Below are positions 1-8,739 of a stretch of 64,000 bases of DNA, piece by piece. A model generated the notes under the pieces. It saw only the letters and a program-made list of their open reading frames with translations, was not told the origin of the DNA and searched no databases. The position numbers and the translations under genes were made by a program. The first letter of the stretch is position 1. Every line of letters begins with the position of its first letter. The DNA lies in contig CACAKN010000004.1 in NCBI GenBank assembly GCA_902533075.1, positions 1 to 64,000 of the forward strand, in the 5' to 3' direction. The stretch is from an uncultured Pelagibacteraceae bacterium. GTDB lineage: Bacteria; Pseudomonadota; Alphaproteobacteria; Pelagibacterales; Pelagibacteraceae.

Positions 1-366
1 TTCATTAAAAAAGATACAAGAAATCAAAATTATAAATATGGGAGAAGAAGTATATATAATTCCCATATTGGTGACGGTAGTAGTTTGACCCGCTAAAAAA
101 GGAAAAGCACCACAAACACCGCAACCAGTTGCTCCTAAGAAAAAAAGTTTTTTATATTCTTTTTTTATAATTCTATAATTTTTTTTTAGAGATAAATAAG
201 TAAAAGGTAAGAGGATCAAGAAAACTAATGTCCATCTCCAAAATGCTAAAGATATTGGTGGCACATATTCTATGCCTCCTCGAGCCACAACTAAATTTGA
301 TGCCATAAAAATAGGTTGAATAAATAATAGTGAAAATGCAAAAAGATTTTTAGTTTTTGTGCTCAA
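1..366 (-). CDS. EamA/DMT-family permease, N-terminal part (runs off window)
   Basis: The reverse complement reads without a stop from a TTG at 366 to base 1 (122 codons). The protein begins STKTKNLFAFSLLFIQ and continues with hydrophobic helices separated by VARGGIEYVPPISLAFWRW, a typical first loop of the drug/metabolite transporter (EamA) superfamily of ten-helix inner-membrane exporters. An in-frame stop at 382-384 rules out a longer ATG start, so TTG is the only plausible start ahead of the first helix. It follows the small membrane gene by 19 bases and is last in the minus-strand run. The substrate cannot be read from the sequence. Confidence 0.75.
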   Translation of the reverse strand, partial: MSTKTKNLFAFSLLFIQPIFMASNLVVARGGIEYVPPISLAFWRWTLVFLILLPFTYLSLKKNYRIIKKEYKKLFFLGATGCGVCGAFPFLAGQTTTVTNMGIIYTSSPIFIILISCIFFNE

Positions 367-385
367 TAATTTACTTTTGGATTAT

Positions 386-562
386 CTATTTTTTATCAAA
401 GAAGGCTTCATAAACCATCATAAAGATTGCAATTCCCATCAAAATGTAGACAGGTAATACATCAAAAAAACCAATCATGGATGATCTAGTTAATGTAAAT
501 GCAAGACCAACTAAGAAAGCAATAGCAAGTAAAGAACCTAAAAATGTTGTAAATTTTTGCAT
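386..562 (-). CDS. Small two-helix membrane protein
   Basis: A 58-residue protein if started at the ATG at 562 (MQKFTTFLGSLLAIAF). A further upstream ATG at 598 would overlap the amidase end by 35 bases, so the inner start fits better, one base after the amidase stop. Two hydrophobic segments (about residues 5-24 and 32-50) are followed by a charged tail ending FFDKK. I recognise no family. Its position between an amidase and an EamA permease suggests the same transcript, but no function is claimed. Confidence 0.55.
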   Translation of the reverse strand: MQKFTTFLGSLLAIAFLVGLAFTLTRSSMIGFFDVLPVYILMGIAIFMMVYEAFFDKK

Positions 563-563
563 T

Positions 564-1880
564 TTAATTATTACATTCCTTTTCCAACCAATTAGCAACC
601 CCTAAAAATCTATGATCATCGTAGCGATCACCTATTAACTGGACTCCTAACGGTAAATTATTTTCACCCTCAAGTAATGGAAGAGAAATACAAGGTGTTC
701 CTAAGTAAGACCATACTTTATTAAATTCTGCCGTTCCAGTACTCTTTAAACCTTTAGGTGCTACACCTGGGCTTGAGGGTGACAACACACCATGGTAATC
801 CTCAAAGACTTCTTGGTATGACTCATAACTTCTTTTTTTGAAATCAATAGCTTCAGCATATTCCTTAGCTGAATGTTTATTACCTTTGGATATAGCAGTT
901 TGCATATATTTTGATAGTTTAGATTTGAACTTTTTATAATACATTCCAAAATTATTAGCTAGATCAGTCTCATGAATAATTTGGTGATATTTATGAATAT
1001 CTTTAAAATATGACGGAGTATCAAACACTTCAATATTTTTAAACGATTTGATAAAATATTCAAAAGACTCTCTGGATTTTTTATCAATTATTTTCCAATA
1101 ATAAAAAATAAACTTAGGTTCATAAGCTGGACCTTTTTTTGTTTCCTCTAAAATGTTTTCAGCTGAGTAATAAATAGTTGCTTGATCATGGTGATCTTTT
1201 TTAATTAAAACTTTTGCTAATAATGCTACATCTTCAACAGTTCTGCCAAAAAGACCCATGTGGTCTAAAGTGTATGAAGTTCTTAAAACCCCATTTCTTG
1301 AAATTAAACCATAGGTTGGTTTATATCCAACAACTCCACAGTAAGAAGCTGGTCTTATAACTGATCCGCCTGTCTGTGATCCAATTGAAAGCGGCGCCAT
1401 TAAAGATGCAACAGTAGCAGCTGAGCCGCTAGAAGAGCCTCCTGGTGTTCGTGTATAATCGTGTGGATTTGTTGTCTTAGGCGGTCCCAAATATGCTAAT
1501 TCTGATGTAGAAGTTTTACCCATAATAATTGCACCAGCAGAATTTAATAGTTCAACTATCTCGGCATTTTGAGAATAAGATTTGCCTTTTCTTATGGAAG
1601 TACCACATTCCGTTGGCATATCTAGTGTTCCTATTATATCTTTAATAGCTATTGGAACTCCATGTAATGAACCTACTGGCTTTCCTGATCTTCTGTGTTC
1701 ATCTGCATCAGCAGCTTTCTCTAACAAAACTTTTTTATCGAAGTGTACCCAGGCTTTAATATATTTTTCAAATTTGTTTATTCTTTCAATATATTTTTCA
1801 CAAATTTCGACAGATGTTAAATTGCCTTCTTTAATTTTTAAGGCCATCTCCTCAACTCTTAACGAAAATATATCAATCAT
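564..1880 (-). CDS. Amidase signature family hydrolase
   Basis: A 438-residue cytoplasmic amidohydrolase of the amidase signature (GatA-like) family. The Ser-cisSer-Lys triad is visible: Lys80 in HGVPIAIKD, cis-Ser149 in TPGGSSSGSAA and nucleophile Ser173 in SQTGGSVIRPAS. Glycine-rich spacing matches the family and the length is normal. It starts 7 bases below the dctM stop, so it is probably co-transcribed with the TRAP permease, suggesting an imported amide as substrate. No gatB or gatC is adjacent, so it is more likely a catabolic amidase than the tRNA amidotransferase subunit. Substrate unknown. Confidence 0.88.
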   Translation of the reverse strand: MIDIFSLRVEEMALKIKEGNLTSVEICEKYIERINKFEKYIKAWVHFDKKVLLEKAADADEHRRSGKPVGSLHGVPIAIKDIIGTLDMPTECGTSIRKGKSYSQNAEIVELLNSAGAIIMGKTSTSELAYLGPPKTTNPHDYTRTPGGSSSGSAATVASLMAPLSIGSQTGGSVIRPASYCGVVGYKPTYGLISRNGVLRTSYTLDHMGLFGRTVEDVALLAKVLIKKDHHDQATIYYSAENILEETKKGPAYEPKFIFYYWKIIDKKSRESFEYFIKSFKNIEVFDTPSYFKDIHKYHQIIHETDLANNFGMYYKKFKSKLSKYMQTAISKGNKHSAKEYAEAIDFKKRSYESYQEVFEDYHGVLSPSSPGVAPKGLKSTGTAEFNKVWSYLGTPCISLPLLEGENNLPLGVQLIGDRYDDHRFLGVANWLEKECNN

Positions 1881-1886
1881 CTTTTA

Positions 1887-3245
1887 TTAGTCTGCAAACA
1901 ATACGTCTGGTAGCCATAACGCAATTCCAGGGAACATATACATTAAAAACATTCCAAAAATAACTATACTTAAAAATGGCATGATCCCTCTAAATATATC
2001 TAACAATTCAACATTGGTTTTCTGAACACCTTTAAGATAATATGCAGACATTGCCATTGGAGGTGTCAAAAAAGATGTTTGTAAATTTAAAGCAATTAAC
2101 ATTGCAAAAAAATATGGGTTAACATCAAATATCTCAAGAAGCGGAAGAAATATAGGGACAAAAATAATTAAAATTTCGGTCCATTCTAAAGGCCATCCTA
2201 AAAGGAAGATTATTATTTGAGTTATAATTAAAAATTGCCATGTAGTTATATTAATTGATGTAAAAAAATGTTCAAATACCTCATGTCCTCCTAAGTAAGA
2301 AAATACTGAAGAAAAAGTCCAAGATCCAATAAATAACCACATTATCATTGCAGTAGTTTTTGCTGTTAGAAAAACGGACTCCTTAAAATTTTGCCATTTG
2401 AGTGTTTTGTAAAACCAAGAAAGTATCAATGCTCCAAAAGCGCCTGCAGCAGCTGCTTCTGCAGGGGTTGCGATTCCTGCTAAAATTGTTCCAAGAACTA
2501 ACATTATTAAACCAAATAAAGGAACAAATGAAACTAATACCTCTTTTAAAATTTCAGATCTTGGAGGAATGTCTTCCGCGGGAGGTCTTGGCGCCAGCGA
2601 AGGATTTAGCCATGCTCTTGTTACAGCATAAGCAATATATAGACCCGCGAGCATTAATCCTGGGAAGATTGCAGCAGCAAACAATCTCAATGGTGATAAT
2701 TGTGCAATTACAGAATAAACAATTAGCATAATACTCGGTGGTATTAGAATTCCCAAACAACCACCACTGCAAATTATTCCTGAAGCAAATTTTTTATCAT
2801 ATCCAGCTTTGACCATTGCTGGCCAAGCTAATAAACCCATTAAAGTTACTACTGCTCCAATAATCCCTGTTGCTGTTGAAAATAAAGTACATGTTATCAA
2901 AGCTGCTACAGCCATAGACGCCGGTAATCTGTGCGCTGCTAACCTAATTGCAAAAAACAATTTAGCTACTATTCCAGCTCTTTCGACCAAATACCCCATA
3001 AATAAGAATAGTGGTACTGCGGTAAGCACGTTATTATCCATGACCGTGTAAGTATTCTTAACAAATAAAGAAAATATTCTGTTATCAAAAAGGTGATCCA
3101 TCAAAACAGGATCATAATAAGCATAATATCCAAAACCTATTCCCATTGCCATTAAAGTAAAAGCTATTGGAAATCCTAATAAAACAGAAAATAAAAAAAC
3201 ACCCATCATTAAAATTGCTACTTCAGGATTAGTAAGACCAAACAT
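1887..3245 (-). CDS. dctM: TRAP transporter large permease DctM
   Basis: A 452-residue, very hydrophobic protein with about twelve membrane segments and DctM-type motifs such as SGGCLGILIPPSIMLIVY (about residues 160-177) and ATPAEAAAAGAFGALIL. This is the ion-coupled channel subunit of a TRAP transporter, using the sodium gradient and a periplasmic binding protein. It lies 4 bases after dctQ and 7 bases before the amidase, consistent with one transcript. The length is typical of the family. Confidence 0.95.
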   Translation of the reverse strand: MFGLTNPEVAILMMGVFLFSVLLGFPIAFTLMAMGIGFGYYAYYDPVLMDHLFDNRIFSLFVKNTYTVMDNNVLTAVPLFLFMGYLVERAGIVAKLFFAIRLAAHRLPASMAVAALITCTLFSTATGIIGAVVTLMGLLAWPAMVKAGYDKKFASGIICSGGCLGILIPPSIMLIVYSVIAQLSPLRLFAAAIFPGLMLAGLYIAYAVTRAWLNPSLAPRPPAEDIPPRSEILKEVLVSFVPLFGLIMLVLGTILAGIATPAEAAAAGAFGALILSWFYKTLKWQNFKESVFLTAKTTAMIMWLFIGSWTFSSVFSYLGGHEVFEHFFTSINITTWQFLIITQIIIFLLGWPLEWTEILIIFVPIFLPLLEIFDVNPYFFAMLIALNLQTSFLTPPMAMSAYYLKGVQKTNVELLDIFRGIMPFLSIVIFGMFLMYMFPGIALWLPDVLFAD

Positions 3246-3249
3246 AATT

Positions 3250-3825
3250 TTATTTAATTTCCTCTTGAGAATTTCTCATTAAAATTTTTTCTGTTTCCTC
3301 TGCGACTACCATTCTCGCAGGCCAATGACCAGTTTGAATGCAAATTATTGATCGGAATACTTCTCCTATACCTTGAATGATCAACATAATGCCAGCTGCA
3401 GGTATCATAGATTTGACCATATAAATTTGAATTTGAGCAGGACTACTCCAACTGGTTTCTTTTACCTTCCAAGCCTGAGCAGCATATTCATAACCATAAA
3501 AAGCTAAAGCCATAACTCCTGGAAAAAAGAAAAGAAAATAAAGAACTAAATCAATCCATGCCTGAGTTCTTTGGCTAAATAATCTATAAATAACATCTCC
3601 TCTAACATGAGCTTCTGTAGCTAAACAGTATGCACCTGACATCATTAATATAGCTCCATACATTTGCATACTAAAATCAAAATTCCACAAAGTTGGCTTG
3701 TTGAAAGCATAAGCCATTACTACTTCATAAACGGTACCACCCATTAAAATAACAATACACCATGCAAAAGCTTTTCCCATTGAAGTACTCAAAGTGTCTG
3801 CAAATTTAATGTAAGATGACAACAT
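3250..3825 (-). CDS. dctQ: TRAP transporter small permease DctQ
   Basis: A 191-residue membrane protein with four hydrophobic segments and the DctQ layout: a first helix near residues 18-35, a MSGAYCLATEAHVRGDV loop (GA.C/HVR-type motif) near 62-78 and a fourth helix near 138-155 followed by a polar tail. It acts as the small membrane subunit partnering DctM. The gene sits between the dctP-distal terminator hairpin and dctM. The start at 3825 is the first Met and leaves 78 bases to dctP. Confidence 0.92.
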   Translation of the reverse strand: MLSSYIKFADTLSTSMGKAFAWCIVILMGGTVYEVVMAYAFNKPTLWNFDFSMQMYGAILMMSGAYCLATEAHVRGDVIYRLFSQRTQAWIDLVLYFLFFFPGVMALAFYGYEYAAQAWKVKETSWSSPAQIQIYMVKSMIPAAGIMLIIQGIGEVFRSIICIQTGHWPARMVVAEETEKILMRNSQEEIK

Positions 3826-3859
3826 AATTTTTTAAAGTATAGTAAATTTAAATAAAAAA

Positions 3860-3883
3860 AAAGGGGGTTTTTAAACCCCCTTT
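3860..3883 (-). terminator. Intrinsic terminator/attenuator between dctP and dctQ
   Basis: A perfect 11-bp stem (arms 3860-3870 and 3873-3883, with a five-G/five-C core) is followed on the minus strand by a run of nine T residues, the layout of a Rho-independent terminator. It sits after the dctP stop (3904) and before dctQ (3825). Partial read-through would give more binding protein than permease. Confidence 0.88.
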
Positions 3884-3903
3884 ATTTGAATTTTAAAAGC
3901 TAA

Positions 3904-5058
3904 TTAAATTTTAACTTTTGCAATTGGACCAAACTCATTTTCATAAGCTAATTTGTAGTTCGGTTGATTCATCAACAGATACTTCATTGTTCTCTTAGCA
4001 TATGCTTTCTGAGATGCGATAATTTTCTTAAAGAAAGGATCTTTACCAGAAAATTCTCCAACTATTTTGTCCCAACCTTTTAACTGTTCAGCTAAAATAG
4101 CATCAGATGTTTGGTATACGTTAACCTTGTGTGTATTCATTAACTTGGCTAAGTCAGCTGAATATCTCACCAAAGCTTTAAAGTAGTTATCCGAGTTTGC
4201 AGCGTAAGCAGCATTTTTCAGGATAGCTTGATGAGCAGGTGAAAGGCTGTTGTATCTCTTCTTGTTCACTGGTATCTCAAACATTTCTTGAGACTGGTGA
4301 AAACTACCTAAGTGATAGTGTTTTGATACATCTTGCATTCCAAACTGTGAGTCTGATGTTGGGTTGTTAAATTCAGCAGCATCAATCAAACCAGTTTTCA
4401 TAGCTGGTTGAATCTCACCGCCTGGTAATTGTCTTACGACCATTCCCATAGCAGTTAAAACGTTAGTCGCAAGACCAACTGTTCTATACTTCATTCCTTT
4501 AACATCAGATACTTTTGTTACGTTCTTTTTGAACCAACCAAAAGGCTGTGCTGGCATAGGCATATGGAAAAAACCAATATAATCAAATCCTACTTTAGCA
4601 AGAGTTTCATCATATAATTTTCTTCCTCCACCATACTCCATCCATCCCATTACTTCTTGAGATGACATTCCATATGAAGGACCAGTTCCAAAAAGTGAAG
4701 CTGCAGGATTTTTACCATACCAATATGCTGTCACCCAGTGACCCATATCAAGGTTTCCATCACTTACCGCTGCTCCGATTTCTGAAGTTTTTACAACTGC
4801 ACCCACTGGCTGAAGATCTATTTTTAATGATCCTCCAGACATGTCGCTAACCATTTTTGCATAGTCCCCTGCCATTTCAAAAAAGATATTAGCGCCTGAA
4901 GGCCAAGCAGCTTGCATCTTTAATGTTACTGGCGCTGCATGTGCTATGTTAGGCATTGCAACTGTAGCAGCTGCTACTGCTCCGGCTTTAGCAGCAGTTT
5001 TAAAGAACTTACGTCTTGAAGATGTTTTAACCTTCAATGATTTATTTTCTTTCGTCAT
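3904..5058 (-). CDS. dctP: TRAP substrate-binding protein, TakP/lactate-like subgroup
   Basis: A 384-residue periplasmic solute receptor. Its N terminus carries a twin-arginine-type signal (SSRRKFFKTA, residues 13-22) with a hydrophobic stretch and likely cleavage after AHA near residue 41. The conserved carboxylate-clamping Arg is in KGMKYRTVG. The later PGGEIQPAMKTGLIDAAEF block and the HQSQEMFEIPVNKK block resemble the 2-oxoacid/lactate receptor branch (TakP of Rhodobacter, TTHA0766 of Thermus) more than the dicarboxylate branch. That assignment rests on remembered motifs. An AGGAG Shine-Dalgarno site precedes the ATG. A terminator follows. Confidence 0.9.
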   Translation of the reverse strand: MTKENKSLKVKTSSRRKFFKTAAKAGAVAAATVAMPNIAHAAPVTLKMQAAWPSGANIFFEMAGDYAKMVSDMSGGSLKIDLQPVGAVVKTSEIGAAVSDGNLDMGHWVTAYWYGKNPAASLFGTGPSYGMSSQEVMGWMEYGGGRKLYDETLAKVGFDYIGFFHMPMPAQPFGWFKKNVTKVSDVKGMKYRTVGLATNVLTAMGMVVRQLPGGEIQPAMKTGLIDAAEFNNPTSDSQFGMQDVSKHYHLGSFHQSQEMFEIPVNKKRYNSLSPAHQAILKNAAYAANSDNYFKALVRYSADLAKLMNTHKVNVYQTSDAILAEQLKGWDKIVGEFSGKDPFFKKIIASQKAYAKRTMKYLLMNQPNYKLAYENEFGPIAKVKI

Positions 5059-5176
5059 TATTACTCCTATTAAAGTTAATTAACTCGATTAATTTAAACA
5101 CAGAATTTAATTAGAGTCTTTCTAAAAAAAAGCGTAGATGTCGCAGAAATTGAATTAAATACAATCCCAGGTAGAA

Positions 5177-6130
5177 TTAATTCACTTTGTTTTTACAATT
5201 ACCTGTTTTAAAAAATTCATCAATATTATCAATTGCTAAATTGGCCATTGCTATTCTGGTATCTTTAGTGGCACTTCCAAGATGAGGTAAAATAAAAGCA
5301 GATTTTATTTTTGAATAACCGGGATTTAAATTAGGTTCATTTTTATAAACATCTAAACCAACAGCATAAATTTTTCTTCTATTTAAAGCATCGATCAAAG
5401 CCTCATCATCAACGATGTCTCCTCTTGCAACATTAGTTATTACTGCTCCTTTTGGAAAATACTCAACTGTTTCACTGTTAATCATATTTTCAGTTTCTTT
5501 TGTAGCTGGGCAACAAATGGATAGAACGTCTGAAACTGAAAGAAGACTTTTTAAATTGTCATGATAAATTGCACCATTTTCTTTTTCAGGATTTAATTTT
5601 GATCGGTTATGATAATGAATTATCATCCCTAATGATTTAGCAATTCTAGCTATTTTTTGACCAATTCTTCCCATTCCTAAAACACCTAATCTTGTTCCAG
5701 TTAATTGTTTTCCAATTAGATAATCTGCAGACCATTTCCAACCACCTTCTCTCGCTGACTCAATTCCTTCGGCTGCTCTTCTGCACGCACCTAAAATCAA
5801 AAGAACTCCTATTTCAGCAGTTGCATCAGACAAAACGTCTGGTGTATTTGTAACTGCTATGCCTCTTTTTTTTGCAGCTTCTAAATCAATATTTCCAAAA
5901 CCCACTGCGAAGTTAGAAATTATTTTGACAGTATTTGGAAGCTTATTGATTGTTTCTTGATCCATTTTTTCTGTAAGTGATGATAAAATTCCATCACAAC
6001 CTTTAGACATTTCAATTACTTTTGATTGTGAATATAATTCATCATTTGAATTAAAAATAGGATCAAAAATTTTTGTAGCTTTATCTTCACTTTCTTTAAT
6101 CAGTTTTCTTGTAATTAAAATTTTTTTCAT
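5177..6130 (-). CDS. D-2-hydroxyacid dehydrogenase (glyoxylate/hydroxypyruvate reductase type)
   Basis: A 317-residue NAD(P)-dependent oxidoreductase interconverting D-2-hydroxyacids and 2-oxoacids. The dinucleotide fold motif LGMGRIGQ (Gly152, 154, 157) and the catalytic set Arg236 (NVARGDIVDD), Glu265 and His283 (LPHLGSATKD) are all present. Length is typical of the glyoxylate reductase branch. It follows the FAD-linked oxidase by 18 bases and stops 118 bases before dctP, so it probably closes the catabolic run. The exact substrate (glyoxylate, hydroxypyruvate or longer) cannot be fixed from sequence. Confidence 0.9.
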   Translation of the reverse strand: MKKILITRKLIKESEDKATKIFDPIFNSNDELYSQSKVIEMSKGCDGILSSLTEKMDQETINKLPNTVKIISNFAVGFGNIDLEAAKKRGIAVTNTPDVLSDATAEIGVLLILGACRRAAEGIESAREGGWKWSADYLIGKQLTGTRLGVLGMGRIGQKIARIAKSLGMIIHYHNRSKLNPEKENGAIYHDNLKSLLSVSDVLSICCPATKETENMINSETVEYFPKGAVITNVARGDIVDDEALIDALNRRKIYAVGLDVYKNEPNLNPGYSKIKSAFILPHLGSATKDTRIAMANLAIDNIDEFFKTGNCKNKVN

Positions 6131-6148
6131 TAGATATCTTAAATTAAA

Positions 6149-7522
6149 TTAATTAAGATCAAATATTTTACCAGGATTCATTATGTTGTTTGGGTCCAAA
6201 GTTCTTTTGATTGATTTCATTACGGGAATATTGTCAGGATGTTGTTCTAGCAAATACTCTTTTTTATGAAGCCCTACTCCATGTTCACCTGTTATAGTTC
6301 CATTAAGTTCTAGTGCTTTTTTTATTAATGTATCGTTAAAAGCTCTAATTTGTTTATACATTTCTTTTTTTGCGGGATCATAAGGTAAAACTACATGAAA
6401 ATTCCCATCACCCATATGACCTACCATTGGAGCTCTTACTCCAAATTTTTTTGCTTGCTCTTCTGCATGTTTTACGCACTCTGTAATCTTTGAAATTGGA
6501 ACACATACATCAGTGGAATAAACTCTTCCGTTATTATGTAGAGCTTTAACAGAATAATAGACATCCCATCTTGCTCTCCAAATTTTATTTCTCTCTTCTA
6601 AATCTTTTGCCCATTTAAATGAGCTTCCATTATTATCTTTTGATATTTCCTCTACTATTTTTATATTTTCATTATTTGATATCTCTGATCCATGAAATTC
6701 AAAAAATAAAGTTGGAACTGCCTCAACATCTTTTAACTTTGAATAATTGATACTTATACCCATTTGATCACCATTAAGCATTTCAATTCTGGCAATTGGA
6801 ACACCGTACTGAATAACCTGCTGAGCTGTCATGACCGCATCCTCTAAAGAAGAAAAATGGCATATAGCACTCATTATGCTTTCTGGTATAGGAGATAATC
6901 TTAAATGAACTTCGGTTATAATGCCCAAAGTCCCTTCTGCTCCAATAAATAGATTTGTTAAATTATAGCCTGCTGATGTTTTTTTAGTCCTACCACCTGT
7001 TTTTATAATCTCACCATTAGGTAAAACAACGGTAAGACCTGAAATAACTGTTTTCATAGTTCCATATTTTACAGCCATGGTACCTGAGGCTGAAGTTGAA
7101 GCCATCCCACCCAGCGCAGCATTTGCTCCTGGATCAATTGGAAAAAAAACACCATCTTCCCTTAAATACTCATTTAATTGTTCTTTTGTTACACAAGCTT
7201 GAACTCTACAATCAAAATCTTCTACATTAACACTTAAAATTTTATTCATTTTTTCCAAACAAATAGTAATACCATTTTCAATACCTACAACATTTCCTTC
7301 TAAAGACGTTCCTGTTCCAAATGGAACAACTGGAATTTTATGTTCATTACATAGTTTCAGTATTTTTGAAACTTCCTCATTGGTCTCTGGAAAAACTACT
7401 GCTTGGGATAAAATTGGATCATAGGTATCTTCTCCTCTAGCATAATTAGCCCGAGCAGACTCAGAGGTTGAAAATCTACTATTAAATATTTTCTTTAACT
7501 CTGTTTGAACATGTTCATTCAT
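6149..7522 (-). CDS. FAD-binding D-2-hydroxyacid oxidase/dehydrogenase (GlcD/D-lactate dehydrogenase family)
   Basis: A 457-residue flavoprotein of the vanillyl-alcohol-oxidase fold. The FAD phosphate-binding motif PFGTGTSLEGNVV is at about residues 67-79. The C-terminal part has the metal/substrate histidine motifs GHMGDGNFH and GEHGVG and ends with NPGKIFD. It oxidises D-lactate or glycolate to the 2-oxoacid, passing electrons to quinone or cytochrome. No glcE or glcF follows, so a stand-alone D-lactate dehydrogenase-like enzyme is more likely than a three-subunit glycolate oxidase. It lies within the 2-hydroxyacid gene run. Confidence 0.9.
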   Translation of the reverse strand: MNEHVQTELKKIFNSRFSTSESARANYARGEDTYDPILSQAVVFPETNEEVSKILKLCNEHKIPVVPFGTGTSLEGNVVGIENGITICLEKMNKILSVNVEDFDCRVQACVTKEQLNEYLREDGVFFPIDPGANAALGGMASTSASGTMAVKYGTMKTVISGLTVVLPNGEIIKTGGRTKKTSAGYNLTNLFIGAEGTLGIITEVHLRLSPIPESIMSAICHFSSLEDAVMTAQQVIQYGVPIARIEMLNGDQMGISINYSKLKDVEAVPTLFFEFHGSEISNNENIKIVEEISKDNNGSSFKWAKDLEERNKIWRARWDVYYSVKALHNNGRVYSTDVCVPISKITECVKHAEEQAKKFGVRAPMVGHMGDGNFHVVLPYDPAKKEMYKQIRAFNDTLIKKALELNGTITGEHGVGLHKKEYLLEQHPDNIPVMKSIKRTLDPNNIMNPGKIFDLN

Positions 7523-7561
7523 ATTTAAAGATATTAGTAAAGATTAAGAGAAAAATACACC

Positions 7562-8728
7562 TTATTTGCTTAACATTTTCTTTATATTTTCCAATGCTTG
7601 AGAAATATCATCTCTTGACGCAGCAAAACTAAATCTTACATAATTCTGGCATGTTTCACCAAATGCTGATCCAGGCACAATTGCTACCCCAGCCTCATGC
7701 ATAGCCTTCCTTGCAAATTCCGAACCATTCATTCCAGTTCCGATGACTTTAGGAAATGCATAAAAGGCTCCTCCAGGCAAACTACATTCTATCCCTGGTA
7801 AATCATTTAAACCTTTATAAATTAAGTCTCTTCTTTGAGTAAATTTTTCCATCATTTCATTAATTGAGTCATCTGGTCCATCTAGTGCTGCGATGCCAGC
7901 AAATTGAGCAGCAGCATTAACACAAGAAACGCTATTAATTAATAATTTATTTACATGTTCAATTAAATGTTGTGGCCAAAAACTCCAACCAAGTCTCCAT
8001 CCTGTCATTGAATAAGCTTTACTCCATCCCTCTAATACTATTAATCTTTCTCTTAATTCTGGATAATGGAAAAATGAAGGCATTTCTTTACCATCAAAAA
8101 TTTGTCTACTATAAATTTCGTCACTTAATATTGTCACATGAGGATGTCTTTTCAGACCATCAGCTAAAAAATCTATATCTTTTTTCTCAACAAAGCTTCC
8201 TGTTGGATTGTTCGGGTTAATTAAAATTAATAATCGTGTATTATCTGTAATTAAAGATAATACCTTATCAGGATTAAATTTAAGATCTTTATCCTCTGTT
8301 AAATCATAAGGAACAGATTTTGAGCCTGTATAATTAATCATCGACTCATAAATTGGGAAAGCTGGTGTAGGATGTATAATTTCCGCCCCTGGTTCACCAA
8401 AACATTGTATGGCATAATGCATTGTTGGCTTTCCACCAGGCATAATAAGAATTCTTCCAAAGTCTACATCAACACTGTAACGTTTTTTAATCCACCTAGT
8501 TACGGCTTGACGGCATTCGGGAATACCATTTGACATAACATATCCATGATGTCCATCATCCAGTGCTTTTTTAGCTGCTTCAACAACATGTTTTGGTGTT
8601 TTAAAATCTGGCTGTCCTAATCCCAAGTGTATCATAGGTTTTCCCTGAGCTTCCAATTTTTTTGCTTCCGCAAGAACTGTAAATGCTGATTCGGTGCCTA
8701 GTCTTTCTAAACTTTTAGCCAGTTTCAT
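7562..8728 (-). CDS. Class I/II pyridoxal-phosphate aminotransferase
   Basis: A 388-residue fold-type I aminotransferase. NPNNPTG (residues 171-177), Asp203 in LSDEIY, the Schiff-base Lys237 in GWSKAYSMTGWR and the following Arg mark the aspartate/aromatic aminotransferase family. The second carboxylate-binding Arg is in NYVRFSFA near the C terminus. It would interconvert amino acids and 2-oxoacids. Flanked by three 2-hydroxyacid oxidases, it may aminate their 2-oxoacid products or deaminate imported amino acids. Spacing to its neighbours is 12 and 39 bases. Confidence 0.9.
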   Translation of the reverse strand: MKLAKSLERLGTESAFTVLAEAKKLEAQGKPMIHLGLGQPDFKTPKHVVEAAKKALDDGHHGYVMSNGIPECRQAVTRWIKKRYSVDVDFGRILIMPGGKPTMHYAIQCFGEPGAEIIHPTPAFPIYESMINYTGSKSVPYDLTEDKDLKFNPDKVLSLITDNTRLLILINPNNPTGSFVEKKDIDFLADGLKRHPHVTILSDEIYSRQIFDGKEMPSFFHYPELRERLIVLEGWSKAYSMTGWRLGWSFWPQHLIEHVNKLLINSVSCVNAAAQFAGIAALDGPDDSINEMMEKFTQRRDLIYKGLNDLPGIECSLPGGAFYAFPKVIGTGMNGSEFARKAMHEAGVAIVPGSAFGETCQNYVRFSFAASRDDISQALENIKKMLSK

Positions 8729-8739
8729 ATTTTTTTCCC

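Noticed and set aside
5059-5176. Riboswitch or small gene upstream of dctP
   Set aside because: The 118 bases show a Shine-Dalgarno site near the ATG but no convincing stem pattern or open frame.
6149-7522. Reading the FAD oxidase as glcD of a glycolate oxidase operon
   Set aside because: glcE and glcF are not adjacent; a single-subunit D-lactate dehydrogenase-type enzyme is equally or more likely, so no symbol was given.
7523-7561. Glycine or other riboswitch ahead of the hydroxyacid genes
   Set aside because: Gaps in that run are at most 40 bases before dctP, too short for a glycine riboswitch, and no conserved aptamer sequence was seen.
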